From assembly GCA_001771065.1 (NCBI GenBank), contig MESQ01000057.1:62001-126000 (forward strand): a stretch of 64,000 nucleotides of DNA. The letters run 5' to 3'. Positions within the stretch are counted from its first letter, which is position 1, and each line of letters begins with the position of its first letter. This stretch comes from Burkholderiales bacterium RIFOXYD12_FULL_59_19 (GTDB lineage Bacteria > Pseudomonadota > Gammaproteobacteria > Burkholderiales > Burkholderiaceae_C). Positions 36,874 through 46,108 of the stretch are shown one piece after another. The translations under genes and the position numbers were made by a program. Below the pieces are notes generated by a model, which searched no databases, was not told the origin of the DNA, and was given only the letters and a program-made list of their open reading frames with translations.

Positions 36874-37764
36874 ATGAAAACATTTTCTGGTTTTGCGCTT
36901 GCCGCCACACTGTCGGCGGCCAGCTTTTTCACCCACGCGGGCGGCCATTACGTGCCCGGCGTGGAAGGCATGCAGGGCGCCAGCGTGCCACCCCCCGGCA
37001 TGTATTACCTGGGCTACCTGGTGAACTACAGCATTGATGAGTTGCGCGCGCCGGGCAGCAGCAACACCGTGCCACTGAGCAACACCGGCACCGTCAGCGC
37101 GCTGGCCAACCGGCTGGTCTATATCACCGGCACCAAGTTATTGGGCGCCGACTACGGCATGGAAGCCATCGTGCCGGTGCTGCGCAAGTCGCTCAACTTC
37201 AACGCGCCGGGTATTTCTGAGTCCAGTTCTGGCGTTGCTGATGTCTACCTGGGACCGCTGGTGCTGGGTTGGCATGGTGGCAACTGGGACGCGGTCGCGG
37301 CGGCCGGCCTCTGGCTGGACAACGCCAGCAATGACAAGCCGTCGTCACCCGGCAATGGGTACAGATCCACCATGCTGACTGGCGGTGGCACTTATTATTT
37401 TGACGCGGCGAAAAGCTGGACCGGTTCTGCCCTGCTTCGCTACGAGATGAATTCCACCCAAAGCAACGATTTCAAACCTGGCAACCAGCTCACGATGGAG
37501 TGGGGTTTTGGCAAATCACTCGGGGCGGTGCAAGTCGGTCTGGTGGGTTACGACCAATGGCAAACCAGCAACGACTCAGGTCCTGGCGCAACCGGCGACC
37601 ACGCCGAGCGCCACGCCATCGGTGCCGAGGTGGTCTACCCGCTCATGAAGGAGGCGGGCGTCATGCTGAAAGCCGCTTATTACGACGAGTATTCAGCCAA
37701 GGGCGGCTCCAACCCTCAGGCTAAAGGCTCGACCTTGCGGTTCACCTTCATCAAGGCTTTTTAA
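36874..37764 (+). CDS. Outer-membrane protein of the phenol-degradation MetA family
   Basis: 296 residues with a signal peptide (GFALAATLSAASFFTHA). The mature protein (GGHYVPGVEGMQGASVPPPG, MYYLGYLVNY) alternates polar and hydrophobic residues in short strands (MEWGFGKSLGAVQVGLVGYD, GVMLKAAYYDEYSAKGG) as in beta barrels and ends in Phe, a usual outer-membrane signature. The family (Phenol_MetA_deg) is found in aromatic clusters and is thought to help uptake of hydrophobic substrates. 125 bases separate it from dioxygenase 2; no strong ribosome site is visible. Confidence 0.85.
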   Translation: MKTFSGFALAATLSAASFFTHAGGHYVPGVEGMQGASVPPPGMYYLGYLVNYSIDELRAPGSSNTVPLSNTGTVSALANRLVYITGTKLLGADYGMEAIVPVLRKSLNFNAPGISESSSGVADVYLGPLVLGWHGGNWDAVAAAGLWLDNASNDKPSSPGNGYRSTMLTGGGTYYFDAAKSWTGSALLRYEMNSTQSNDFKPGNQLTMEWGFGKSLGAVQVGLVGYDQWQTSNDSGPGATGDHAERHAIGAEVVYPLMKEAGVMLKAAYYDEYSAKGGSNPQAKGSTLRFTFIKAF

Positions 37765-37776
37765 GCTCAGTCTGTC

Positions 37777-38232
37777 ATGACACCTCCTGAAACTGCTGCG
37801 GTCTCGCGCAGCGTGGCACAGCAAGTGATTGATGCCATGGCGGCGTCTGATGCGGTGCGTGCCGCGGTGGTGCATGCCGCCGCGCTGGGCATTCGTATCA
37901 ACGTGGCGGTGGTTGATGTGGGCGGCAACCTGGCGGCGTTTTTGCGCATGCCGGGTGCCTTTTTGCATTCGATCGACATCGCCATCGACAAGGCCTACAC
38001 CGCCGCCAGCTTTGGCCGGCCGACCAGCCAGTGGCATGCGGCGCTGCAGCAGCACTCTGACGCGGTGCGCGAAGGCATTGTGCGCAGGCCGCGTTTTGTC
38101 GGCTTTGGTGGCGGCTTGCCCATCGTTGAAGCTGGCCAGCGTATTGGTGGCATCGGTGTGTCAGGCGGCTCCGAAGAACAGGACGAAGCCTGTGCGCAAG
38201 CCGGGCTGGCTGCGATTGGTTTGAGTAGCTAA
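37777..38232 (+). CDS. HbpS/GlcG-family (DUF336) protein
   Basis: 151 residues, cytoplasmic, without signal peptide. Motifs: ALGIRINVAVVDVGGNLAAF, SIDIAIDKAYTAASFGRPT, IVEAGQRIGGIGVSGGSEEQ, DEACAQAGLAAIG, all typical of the heme/corrinoid-binding HbpS/GlcG fold. Members are frequent in catechol meta clusters, but the catalytic role there is not established. It follows the MetA-like gene by 12 bases. A rearranged fragment of a homolog lies at 29579, which shows that this gene type was once present at another point in the cluster. Confidence 0.88.
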   Translation: MTPPETAAVSRSVAQQVIDAMAASDAVRAAVVHAAALGIRINVAVVDVGGNLAAFLRMPGAFLHSIDIAIDKAYTAASFGRPTSQWHAALQQHSDAVREGIVRRPRFVGFGGGLPIVEAGQRIGGIGVSGGSEEQDEACAQAGLAAIGLSS

Positions 38233-38327
38233 CTTTCCTGGCCCCCGGCGGCAACGCCCCGGGCCATGAAAGTTATTTATCGTTAACGGCGCAGGCGGGA
38301 GCCCACGCGCCACTTTTGGAAGAAATC

Positions 38328-39788
38328 ATGAAAGACATCAAGAACTTCATCAACGGTGAATACGTCACCAACGTCAGCGGCAAAACGTATGAGAAACGCA
38401 ACCCGGTGGACAACTCGCTGATCGGCATGGTCCATGAAGCCGGTAGCCCCGAGGTGGATGCGGCCGTGGCCGCCGCCCGTGCCGCATTGCAAGGCCCGTG
38501 GGGCAAGCTGTCAGTGGTCGACCGCTGCGCCATGCTCGACGGTGTGGTGGCCGAGATCAACCACCGTTTTGACGACTTTTTGCAGGCCGAAGTGGCCGAC
38601 ACCGGCAAACCCGCGCACCTGGCATCCCACATCGACATTCCGCGCGGTGCCGCCAACTTCAAGATCTTCACCGACACCATCAAGAACGTGTCGACCGAAT
38701 CCTTCGAGATGCGCACCCCCGACGGCAAAACCGCGCGCAGCTACGGCGTGCGCACGCCGCGCGGTGTCATTGCCATCATCTGCCCGTGGAACCTGCCGCT
38801 GTTGCTGATGACCTGGAAATGCGGCCCGGCGCTGGCCTGTGGCAACACCGTGGTGGTGAAACCCTCGGAGGCCACACCCAGCACCGCCACGCTGCTGGGC
38901 GAAGTCATGAACAAGGTCGGCGTGCCGCCCGGCGTCTACAACGTGGTGAACGGTTTTGGCATGGATTCGGCCGGTGCCTTTCTTACCGCGCATCAAGGGG
39001 TGAACGGCATCACCTTCACCGGTGAAACCAAAACCGGCACCGCCATCATGAAAGCCGGTGCCGACGGCATCCGACCGGTGTCGCTGGAACTCGGTGGCAA
39101 AAATGCGGCGGTGGTGTTTGCCGACTGCGACCTTGACAACGCCGTCAACACCGTGACCCGCTCGGTGTTTGAGAACGCCGGCCAGGTCTGCCTGGGCACC
39201 GAACGGGTTTATGTGGAGCGCCCGATTTTTGACAAGTTCGTGGCCGCCCTCAAAGTCAAGGCTGAAACCATGAAACCCGGTCGCCCGTTTGACCATGACA
39301 CCAAAATTGGCCCGCTGGTCAGCAAGATTCACCAGAAAAAGGTGCTGTCGTACTACGCCAAAGCCAAGGAAGAAGGCGCCAACATTGTTTTTGGCGGTGG
39401 TGTGCCTGACATGCCCGATGACTTGAAAGACGGCTGCTGGGTGCAACCGACCATCTGGACCGGCCTGCCGGAAACCTCCACTGTGGTGCGCGAAGAAATC
39501 TTTGGCCCGTGCTGCCACATCCAGCCCTTTGACACTGAAGAAGAAGCGGTGCGCATGGCCAATGCCACCAAGTACGGCCTGGCGACTTCCATCTACACGC
39601 AGGACATCAGCCGCGCCAGCCGCCTGGCGGCGCAGATTGAAGTCGGTTTGTGCTGGATCAACAGCTGGTTTCTGCGCGACCTGCGCACACCGTTTGGCGG
39701 CTCCAAGCAGTCCGGCATCGGGCGTGAAGGCGGTCTGCATTCGCTGGAGTTCTACACCGAGTTGCGCAACGTGATGGTCAAGTATTGA
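38328..39788 (+). CDS. dmpC: 2-Hydroxymuconic semialdehyde dehydrogenase
   Basis: 486 residues from the ATG at 38328 (MKDIKNFINGEYVTNVSGK; GGAAG upstream). Oxidises the ring-cleavage product to 2-hydroxymuconate with NAD+ (4-oxalocrotonate branch). Aldehyde dehydrogenase landmarks: PWNLPLLLMTWKCGPALACG, NAD loop FTGETKTGTAI, catalytic Glu in LELGGKNAAV and catalytic Cys in NAGQVCLGTERV, then EEIFGPCCHIQPF. Followed 11 bases later by dmpD. Confidence 0.94.
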   Translation: MKDIKNFINGEYVTNVSGKTYEKRNPVDNSLIGMVHEAGSPEVDAAVAAARAALQGPWGKLSVVDRCAMLDGVVAEINHRFDDFLQAEVADTGKPAHLASHIDIPRGAANFKIFTDTIKNVSTESFEMRTPDGKTARSYGVRTPRGVIAIICPWNLPLLLMTWKCGPALACGNTVVVKPSEATPSTATLLGEVMNKVGVPPGVYNVVNGFGMDSAGAFLTAHQGVNGITFTGETKTGTAIMKAGADGIRPVSLELGGKNAAVVFADCDLDNAVNTVTRSVFENAGQVCLGTERVYVERPIFDKFVAALKVKAETMKPGRPFDHDTKIGPLVSKIHQKKVLSYYAKAKEEGANIVFGGGVPDMPDDLKDGCWVQPTIWTGLPETSTVVREEIFGPCCHIQPFDTEEEAVRMANATKYGLATSIYTQDISRASRLAAQIEVGLCWINSWFLRDLRTPFGGSKQSGIGREGGLHSLEFYTELRNVMVKY

Positions 39789-39799
39789 AGGACAGCACC

Positions 39800-40639
39800 A
39801 TGACTCAGAATCCTGAAATCGGCCAATCCATTGTGGCCAATGGCATTACCACCAACTACCACGACGTCGGCGCGGGTTTCCCGGTGTTGCTGATCCACGG
39901 CTCCGGCCCGGGTGTCAGCGCCTGGGCCAACTGGCGCTTAACCATTCCGGCGTTGGCCGCCGGGCGCCGGGTGATTGCACCCGACATGGTGGGTTTTGGT
40001 TATAGCGAGCGCCCGGCCGGTATCCAGTACAACATGGCCACCTGGGTGGCGCAGGCCGTGGGTCTGTTGGATGCCCTGGGCATTGAACAAGCTGACCTGG
40101 TGGGCAACTCGTTTGGCGGCGGCCTGGCCTTGGCGCTGGCCATAACCCACCCCAAGCGGGTGCGGCGACTGGTGCTGATGGGCGCGGCCGGGGTGTCGTT
40201 CCCGATCACGCCCGGGCTGGATGCGGTGTGGGGCTACCAGCCCTCGATTGCCAATATGCGCAAGTTGCTCGACATCTTCGCTTTTGACCGCTCGCTGATG
40301 AGTGATGAACTGGTCGAACTGCGTTTTAAGGCCAGCATCCAGCCCGGCTTTCAGGAAGCGTTTGCGAGCATGTTCCCGGCGCCACGGCAAAACGGCGTGG
40401 AGTCGCTGGCCAGCCGCGAAGAAGACATTCGTGCGCTACCGCATGAGACCCTGGTGGTCCACGGCCGCGAAGACCAGGTGATTCCCCTGGCCAACTCGCT
40501 CACGCTGGCGCAATGGATCAACCGCGCGCAGTTGCATGTGTTTGGCCGCTGCGGCCACTGGACACAGATTGAGCACGCGGCACGTTTTGCCCAACTGGTG
40601 GCCAACTTTTTGGCCGAAGCGGACGTGCAGAAGGTTTGA
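39800..40639 (+). CDS. dmpD: 2-Hydroxymuconic semialdehyde hydrolase
   Basis: 279 residues from the ATG at 39800 (MTQNPEIGQSIVANGITTNY). Alpha/beta hydrolase that removes formate (or acetate from methylated substrates) from the semialdehyde. Oxyanion motif LLIHGSGPGVSAWANW, nucleophile elbow GNSFGGGLA, acid residue in VVHGREDQVIP and catalytic His in GRCGHWTQIEH. Together with dmpC it lets the pathway use both branches. A 118-base gap with a hairpin repeat separates it from dmpE. Confidence 0.94.
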   Translation: MTQNPEIGQSIVANGITTNYHDVGAGFPVLLIHGSGPGVSAWANWRLTIPALAAGRRVIAPDMVGFGYSERPAGIQYNMATWVAQAVGLLDALGIEQADLVGNSFGGGLALALAITHPKRVRRLVLMGAAGVSFPITPGLDAVWGYQPSIANMRKLLDIFAFDRSLMSDELVELRFKASIQPGFQEAFASMFPAPRQNGVESLASREEDIRALPHETLVVHGREDQVIPLANSLTLAQWINRAQLHVFGRCGHWTQIEHAARFAQLVANFLAEADVQKV

Positions 40640-40667
40640 GCATCGCCCTGAATTACTGTTGTTTTAA

Positions 40668-40703
40668 TAGCTACTTGCGCTTATTTAATAAGGGCTAGAG
40701 GCT
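40668..40703. repeat. Hairpin repeat between dmpD and dmpE
   Basis: TAGCTACTTGCGCTTA (40668-40683) and TAAGGGCTAGAGGC (40689-40702) form an imperfect inverted repeat; the core is CTTATT-T-AATAAG inside GCGCTTATT/AATAAGGGC arms with one mismatch. I recall many near-identical intergenic hairpins (AGCGCTT...AAGCGCTAGAGGC) in Comamonadaceae genomes. It may act as an internal terminator or RNA-stability element in the operon. Confidence 0.5.
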
Positions 40704-40757
40704 TAAAACATATAAATAAATCTCACTATTACCCACCCACACAGGACTAAATTACCT

Positions 40758-41540
40758 ATGGACGCCAAACTGATCGAAACCCTGGGCGACGAGTTGTACC
40801 AGGCCATGACGACCCAAACCGTGGTTGACCCGCTCACCACGCGCCACCCCGACATCACCATCGAGAACGCGTACCACATCCAGCAGCGCATGTTGTCACG
40901 CCGCCTGAGCGCGGGCGAACGCGTGGTGGGCAAAAAAATCGGCGTCACCTCGGCGGCGGTGATGAACATGCTGGGCGTCTACCAGCCCGACTTTGGCTAC
41001 CTGCTCGACGGCATGATTTACAACGAAGGCCAGTCAATTGACATGGCCACGCTGATTCAGCCCAAGGCCGAAGGCGAGATTGCCTTCATCCTCAAAAAAG
41101 ACCTGATGGGCCCCGGCATCAGCAACGCCGATGTGCTGGCTGCCACCGAGTGTGTGATGCCGTGTTTTGAGATTGTCGACAGCCGCATCCGCGACTGGAA
41201 GATCAAAATTCAGGACACCGTGGCCGACAACGCCTCTTGCGGCGTGTTTGTTCTGGGCGACCGCGCCGTCGACCCGCGCCGCATTGACCTGTCCACCTGC
41301 GGCATGGTGCTGGAGAAAAACGGCGAAATCATTGGCACCGGCGCCGGAGCGGCCGCTTTAGGTTCGCCGGTGAACGCCGTCACCTGGCTGGTCAACACCC
41401 TGGGCCGACTGGGCATTGGTGTGAAAGCCGGTGAAGTGATTCTGTCGGGCGCACTGGCGGCCATGTCACCAGCCAAGGCCGGTGACAACTTCCGCGTGTC
41501 GATTGGCGGCCTGGGCAGCTGTTCGGTGCGCTTCGCCTGA
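40758..41540 (+). CDS. dmpE: 2-Oxopent-4-enoate (2-hydroxypenta-2,4-dienoate) hydratase
   Basis: 260 residues of the fumarylacetoacetase-like hydratase/decarboxylase family. Adds water to 2-hydroxypenta-2,4-dienoate to give 4-hydroxy-2-oxovalerate. Landmarks: NAYHIQQRMLSRRLSAGERV, VGKKIGVTSAAVMNMLG, metal-binding PKAEGEIAFILKKDL (E-x-E), FEIVDSRIRDWKIKIQDTVA. It is a paralog of dmpH at 45057 (shared VDSR-RDWK and VADN), and the two enzymes are known to form a complex in the pathway. Confidence 0.93.
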   Translation: MDAKLIETLGDELYQAMTTQTVVDPLTTRHPDITIENAYHIQQRMLSRRLSAGERVVGKKIGVTSAAVMNMLGVYQPDFGYLLDGMIYNEGQSIDMATLIQPKAEGEIAFILKKDLMGPGISNADVLAATECVMPCFEIVDSRIRDWKIKIQDTVADNASCGVFVLGDRAVDPRRIDLSTCGMVLEKNGEIIGTGAGAAALGSPVNAVTWLVNTLGRLGIGVKAGEVILSGALAAMSPAKAGDNFRVSIGGLGSCSVRFA

Positions 41541-41556
41541 ACGCGCCAGAGTCGAT

Positions 41557-42147
41557 ATGGCCACAGCCGTTCCCCATGCTGCCAGCGCTGTCACCGTGCT
41601 GGTGTCGCGCCGCGTCAAGCCGGGTCACGAAACCGCTTTTGAGCAGGCGTCCGAGGCGATGACCGCCGCCGCACGGCCGTTCCCGGGTTACCTGGGCGGC
41701 CAGCTGGTGCACCCGGACGCGCAGGCCGACGACGAGGACAGCAACTTGTACCACACGGTGTTTGCCTTTGACACGGCCGAACACCTACAAGCCTGGCAAA
41801 CCTCAGCCGAGCGCGCCCGGCACCTGCAGGCGATTGCGCCGCACACGCTGGGCAGCACCAAACTGCGTGAGGTCAGCGGCCTGGGCCACTGGTTTACCCC
41901 GCCCGCAGGCGCCGCGCACCAGCCGCCACCGCGCTGGAAAGTGGCCGTGGTCACCTGGCTGGGCATCTTTCCCACGGTGTATTTTTTGTTCCTGACCGTG
42001 GCGCCGCTGCTGGCCAACTGGCCGCTGCTGCCGCGTGTGATGGTCCTCACCCTGCTGGTGGTGCTGCTCATGACCTGGGTGGTGGCCCCGCGCCTGACCA
42101 CCTGGCTGAAACCCTTTTTGTTTGCGCCTGCGCGCAACACCACCTGA
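41557..42147 (+). CDS. ABM-domain protein with two C-terminal membrane helices
   Basis: 196 residues from the ATG at 41557. The N-terminal half (VTVLVSRRVKPGHETAFEQA, FPGYLGGQLVHP, VFAFDTAEHLQAWQTSAERA) is an antibiotic-biosynthesis-monooxygenase-type ferredoxin-like domain. The C-terminal half carries two hydrophobic helices (VVTWLGIFPTVYFLFLTVAP and VMVLTLLVVLLMTWVVAP). Proteins of this layout are uncharacterised. It lies between dmpE and an SDR gene, a position not part of the classical dmp order. It may protect against or process a quinone or hydroperoxide by-product, which is speculation. Confidence 0.75.
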   Translation: MATAVPHAASAVTVLVSRRVKPGHETAFEQASEAMTAAARPFPGYLGGQLVHPDAQADDEDSNLYHTVFAFDTAEHLQAWQTSAERARHLQAIAPHTLGSTKLREVSGLGHWFTPPAGAAHQPPPRWKVAVVTWLGIFPTVYFLFLTVAPLLANWPLLPRVMVLTLLVVLLMTWVVAPRLTTWLKPFLFAPARNTT

Positions 42148-42159
42148 CAAGGAATCTGA

Positions 42160-42954
42160 ATGGATTTATTACTCAATGGCAAACGTGCCCTGGTAACCGG
42201 CTCCACGTCCGACATTGGCTGGGCCAGCGCCCGTGAGCTGGCGGCCGAGGGCGCGCACGTCATCCTCAACGGCCGTGACCCGGCCCGCCTGGCCTGCGCC
42301 GTGGCACGCCTGCAGGCTGAGTTGCCGCATGCTTCGGTCGACGGTGTGGCGGCTGACCTGGCAACGCCCGCCGGTTGCCAGCAGTTGCTGACCGCAGCAG
42401 GTGAGCTCGACATTCTGGTCAACAACCTGGGCACCTTCGAGCCCAAGGCTTTTGAGCAGATCAGCGACGCCGACTGGACGCGCTTTTTTGAGGTCAATGT
42501 GATGAGCGGCGTGCGCCTGGCGCGGCATCACCTGGCTGGCATGAAAGCGCGCGGTTGGGGCCGCATTGTGTTTGTCTCCAGCGAATCGGGCATTTGCCCG
42601 CCCGGCGACATGGTGCATTACGGCATGAGCAAGTCGGCCCAGCTGTCGGTGTCGCGCGGGCTGGCCGAGACCTGTGCCGGTACCGGTGTCACCGTCAACA
42701 GCGTGTTGCCGGGCCCTACCCGTACCGAAGGCGTGGGCGCGTTTTTTGCCACGCTGGCGCGCGAGGCCGGCCAGACGCTGGAACAGACTGAGCGTGACTT
42801 TTTCAAATCGGGTCGCCCGACCTCGCTGCTGCAGCGCTTCATTGAGCCCGCTGAGGTGGCCGCCATGGTGGCCTATGTGTGCAGCCCGCGTTCGGCCGCC
42901 ACCAACGGCGCTGCGCTGCGCGTGGACGGCGGCGTGGTGCGCTCTCTTATTTAA
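42160..42954 (+). CDS. Short-chain dehydrogenase/reductase in the lower meta operon
   Basis: 264 residues, classical SDR. Cofactor motif [15 protein letters not shown] (Asp in place of the usual second Gly), NNLG, catalytic Ser in VFVSSESGI and Y-x3-K in [10 protein letters not shown]. The NADP(H)-type LNGRDPARL follows beta-2. The substrate is not evident; it may act on aldehyde or hydroxy-keto intermediates or on substituted substrates. Starts 12 bases after the ABM gene and is followed 20 bases later by dmpF, so it is part of the operon. Confidence 0.85.
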   Translation: MDLLLNGKRALVTGSTSDIGWASARELAAEGAHVILNGRDPARLACAVARLQAELPHASVDGVAADLATPAGCQQLLTAAGELDILVNNLGTFEPKAFEQISDADWTRFFEVNVMSGVRLARHHLAGMKARGWGRIVFVSSESGICPPGDMVHYGMSKSAQLSVSRGLAETCAGTGVTVNSVLPGPTRTEGVGAFFATLAREAGQTLEQTERDFFKSGRPTSLLQRFIEPAEVAAMVAYVCSPRSAATNGAALRVDGGVVRSLI

Positions 42955-42974
42955 TGTCAACTGATGGAGTTTTT

Positions 42975-43886
42975 ATGAAAAAAATCAAATGCGCCCTGAT
43001 CGGGCCCGGCAACATTGGCACCGACCTGCTGGCCAAATTACAACGCAGCGCGGTGTTGGAGCCGGTCTGGATGGTCGGCATCGACCCCAATTCCGACGGC
43101 CTCAAACGCGCCCGTGAGATGGGCATCAAAACCACTGCCGAAGGTGTCGACGGCCTGATTCCCCACATGGTGTCCGATGGTGTGCAAATTGTGTTTGATG
43201 CCACCAGCGCCTATGTACACGCCGAAAATAGCCGCAAAGTCAACGCCCTCGGTGCGTTGATGATCGACCTGACGCCAGCGGCCATCGGCCCTTTCTGCGT
43301 GCCACCGGTCAACCTGATCGAACATGTGGGCAAGGGCGAGATGAACGTCAACATGGTCACCTGCGGTGGCCAGGCGACGATTCCGATGGTGGCAGCGGTG
43401 AGCCGGGTGCAACCCGTGGCCTACGGCGAAATTGTCGCCACGGTGTCGAGCAAGTCGGCCGGCCCCGGCACGCGCAAGAACATCGACGAATTCACCCGCA
43501 CAACCGCCAGCGCGGTCGAGAAAGTGGGTGGTGCACGAAGGGGCAAGGCCATCATCATCCTGAACCCGGCCGAGCCGCCGCTGATCATGCGTGACACCGT
43601 GCATTGCCTGACTGAGACCGAGCCCGATCAGGTCAAGATCACCGAATCGATCCACACCATGATCAAGGAAGTGCAAAAGTACGTGCCCGGCTACAAGCTG
43701 GTCAACGGCCCGGTGTTTGACGGCAAGCGTGTGTCGGTCTTTCTCGAAGTGGAAGGCCTGGGCGACTACCTGCCCAAATACGCGGGCAACCTCGACATCA
43801 TGACGGCAGCCGCCGCCCGCACGGCCGAGATGTTTGCCGAAGAAATCATCGCCGGCCGCTTGACGCTCAAACCCACCGCCGCCTGA
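42975..43886 (+). CDS. dmpF: Acetaldehyde dehydrogenase (acylating)
   Basis: 303 residues from the ATG at 42975 ([20 protein letters not shown]). Converts acetaldehyde, CoA and NAD+ to acetyl-CoA. NAD motif GPGNIGTDL, catalytic Cys in [14 protein letters not shown], and [16 protein letters not shown]. Works in a channelled complex with the aldolase encoded 20 bases downstream. Confidence 0.95.
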   Translation: MKKIKCALIGPGNIGTDLLAKLQRSAVLEPVWMVGIDPNSDGLKRAREMGIKTTAEGVDGLIPHMVSDGVQIVFDATSAYVHAENSRKVNALGALMIDLTPAAIGPFCVPPVNLIEHVGKGEMNVNMVTCGGQATIPMVAAVSRVQPVAYGEIVATVSSKSAGPGTRKNIDEFTRTTASAVEKVGGARRGKAIIILNPAEPPLIMRDTVHCLTETEPDQVKITESIHTMIKEVQKYVPGYKLVNGPVFDGKRVSVFLEVEGLGDYLPKYAGNLDIMTAAAARTAEMFAEEIIAGRLTLKPTAA

Positions 43887-43906
43887 ACCGCCAAGGAGAA
43901 AACACC

Positions 43907-44932
43907 ATGACACAAGCCAACAAAATCACTCTGCATGACATGACCTTGCGCGACGGCATGCACCCCAAGCGCCATTTGATGACGCTGGATCAGATGAAAA
44001 GCATCGCCTGCGGCCTGGACGCCGCCGGCATTCCACTGATCGAAGTCACCCACGGCGACGGCCTGGGCGGCTCTTCCGTCAACTACGGTTTCCCGGCGCA
44101 TACCGACGAGGCGTACCTGGGCGCGGTGATCCCGCTGATGAAGCAAGCCAAGGTGTCGGCGCTGCTGTTGCCCGGCATTGGCACCGTCGACCATTTGCTG
44201 ATGGCCAAAGACCTGGGCGTAAGCACCATCCGTGTCGCCACGCATTGCACCGAAGCCGATGTGTCAGAGCAGCACATCACCAAGGCGCGTGCGCTGGGCA
44301 TGGACACCGTGGGTTTTCTGATGATGGCGCACATGGCCAGTGCCGAAAAGCTGGTCAGTCAGGCCAAGCTGATGGAAGGTTACGGTGCCAACTGCATCTA
44401 CGTGACCGACTCGGCCGGCCACATGCTGCCCAAGGATGTGAAAGAAAAACTGAACGCCGTGCGCCAGGCGCTGAAACCCGAGACCGAATTGGGCTTTCAC
44501 GGCCACCACAACCTGGCCATGGGTGTGGCCAACTCGCTGGCGGCGATTGAAGTCGGCGCCAACCGCATTGATGCCGCCGCGGCGGGCCTGGGCGCCGGTG
44601 CCGGCAACACGCCGATGGAAGTGCTGGTTTCGGTGCTGGACCTGATGGGCGTTGCCACCGGGGTCGATGTGTACAAGATTCAGGACGTGGCTGAAGACCT
44701 GGTGGTGCCGATCATGGACTTTCCGATCCGCATCGACCGCGACGCCTTGACGCTGGGTTACGCCGGGGTCTATGGCAGCTTCTTACTGTTTGCCAAACGC
44801 GCCGAAAAGAAATATGGCGTGAGCGCCCGCGATATTCTGGTCGAAATGGGCCGCCGCGGCATGGTCGGCGGTCAAGAAGACATGATCGAAGACACCGCCA
44901 TGACGCTGGCCCGCGCCCGCGCCAAGGCTTGA
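43907..44932 (+). CDS. dmpG: 4-Hydroxy-2-oxovalerate aldolase
   Basis: 341 residues, HMGL-like TIM barrel plus DmpG communication domain. Splits 4-hydroxy-2-oxovalerate into pyruvate and acetaldehyde. Metal and catalytic residues in [17 protein letters not shown] and [16 protein letters not shown]; the Mn ligands are Asp and two His. The C-terminal domain ([20 protein letters not shown]) contacts DmpF. Ribosome site AAGGAGAAAAC. Confidence 0.95.
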   Translation: MTQANKITLHDMTLRDGMHPKRHLMTLDQMKSIACGLDAAGIPLIEVTHGDGLGGSSVNYGFPAHTDEAYLGAVIPLMKQAKVSALLLPGIGTVDHLLMAKDLGVSTIRVATHCTEADVSEQHITKARALGMDTVGFLMMAHMASAEKLVSQAKLMEGYGANCIYVTDSAGHMLPKDVKEKLNAVRQALKPETELGFHGHHNLAMGVANSLAAIEVGANRIDAAAAGLGAGAGNTPMEVLVSVLDLMGVATGVDVYKIQDVAEDLVVPIMDFPIRIDRDALTLGYAGVYGSFLLFAKRAEKKYGVSARDILVEMGRRGMVGGQEDMIEDTAMTLARARAKA

Positions 44933-44964
44933 GAGAAACCAGCAGAGCACCCCATTTTTATGCT

Positions 44965-45035
44965 TGTCATTGCCGACTTGATCCGCAATCCATGACGCTG
45001 AATTCATGGATGGCGGGTCGGAGCCCGCAATGACA
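44965..45035. repeat. Palindromic repeat (TGTCATTGC...GCAATGACA) between dmpG and dmpH
   Basis: A 71-base imperfect inverted repeat: the left arm starts TGTCATTGCCGACTTGATCC and the right arm ends GGAGCCCGCAATGACA; over about 31 bases each arm matches the other at most positions, including CCATGA/TCATGG near the loop. This resembles the dispersed intergenic elements known in many proteobacteria. It occupies the only sizeable gap in the dmpF-G-H-I part and may be a small mobile (MITE/REP-like) unit. Confidence 0.65.
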
Positions 45036-45056
45036 GCCAATGTTGCAAGGAACACC

Positions 45057-45845
45057 ATGAAACTCGATACATACACCATCAACGCCCTGGCTGACCGGCT
45101 CGAAAACTGCCAACTCACCCAGACCGACACCACCAAAATCACCGACGACCACCCCGACATGGATTGGGATGACGCCTACGCCATTCAGAACGAACTGCGC
45201 CGTCGCAAGCTGGCGCAGGGGCGCACCATCGTTGGCCTGAAAGCCGGGCTAACCTCGCACGCCAAGATGAAGCAAATGGGCGTCAGCACCCCGGTGTTTG
45301 GCTTCATAACCGACGACTATGTGGTGGCGGACGGCGGCGAGTGCCGGTTAAGCGAACTGATCCATCCCAAGGTCGAGCCCGAAATTGCCTTCGTCACCAA
45401 AGCCGAGTTGCGCGGCCCCGGCTGCCATATTGGCACCGTGCTGGCGGCCACCGACTTTGTCATGCCCGGCATTGAAGTGATTGACAGCCGCTACCGAGAT
45501 TTCAAGTTTGACCTGAAAAGCGTGGTGGCCGACAACACCTCGGCGGCGCGCTTCGTTGTTGGCGGCCAGCCCATGAACGCGCGCGACTGCGACCTGCGCA
45601 CCGTGGGCGTGGTGATGGAAAAGAACGGCATCCCCGTGGCCTTTGGTGCCGGTGCGGCCGTGATGGGCCACCCGGCCGCCGCCATTGCGGCACTGGCCAA
45701 CCTGCTCGGCGCGCGCGGTGAATGTATTCCGGCGGGCACACTGATTTTGTCCGGCGGCATCACCGAAGCGGTGGCGGTGCAAGCTGGTGACAACATCACC
45801 CTGCGTGTGCAGGGCATGGGCAGCACCAGCATCCGTTTTGTGTAA
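45057..45845 (+). CDS. dmpH: 4-Oxalocrotonate decarboxylase
   Basis: 262 residues from the ATG at 45057 (MKLDTYTINALADRLENCQL; AAGGAA upstream). Decarboxylates 4-oxalocrotonate to 2-hydroxypenta-2,4-dienoate, which is passed to DmpE. Motifs GLKAGLTSHAKMKQMGV, metal-binding PKVEPEIAFVTKAEL, IEVIDSRYRDFKFDLKSVVA. Paralog of DmpE. Confidence 0.94.
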   Translation: MKLDTYTINALADRLENCQLTQTDTTKITDDHPDMDWDDAYAIQNELRRRKLAQGRTIVGLKAGLTSHAKMKQMGVSTPVFGFITDDYVVADGGECRLSELIHPKVEPEIAFVTKAELRGPGCHIGTVLAATDFVMPGIEVIDSRYRDFKFDLKSVVADNTSAARFVVGGQPMNARDCDLRTVGVVMEKNGIPVAFGAGAAVMGHPAAAIAALANLLGARGECIPAGTLILSGGITEAVAVQAGDNITLRVQGMGSTSIRFV

Positions 45846-45869
45846 GCTCAAATTTCCAGGAGAAACACC

Positions 45870-46061
45870 ATGCCATTTGCCCAGATTTACATGATTGAAG
45901 GCCGCACCGAAGAACAAAAACGCGCCGTGATTGAGAAAGTCAGCGCCGCCCTGGTCGAAGCCACCGGCACCCCACTTGCCAACGTGCGCGTCTGGATTCA
46001 TGACGTGCCGAAGGAAAACTGGGGGATTGCGGGGGTGAGTGCGAAGGACTTGGGGCGCTAG
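45870..46061 (+). CDS. dmpI: 4-Oxalocrotonate tautomerase
   Basis: 63 residues. After removal of Met the catalytic Pro1 is exposed (MPFAQIYMIEGRTEEQKRAV). Arg residues in GRTEEQKR and NVRVWIHDVPKENWGIAG complete the active site. Interconverts the enol and keto forms of 4-oxalocrotonate. Last gene of the meta-cleavage operon; no clear terminator follows before the HigA-like gene. Confidence 0.95.
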   Translation: MPFAQIYMIEGRTEEQKRAVIEKVSAALVEATGTPLANVRVWIHDVPKENWGIAGVSAKDLGR

Positions 46062-46108
46062 GCACAAAGCTTGCATCACTGCGGTCGTCCGTACGGAGGC
46101 ACCAACCC

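Noticed and set aside
38511-39740. 409-codon leftward frame opposite dmpC
   Set aside because: Shadow of the aldehyde dehydrogenase gene; the translation shows no family pattern.
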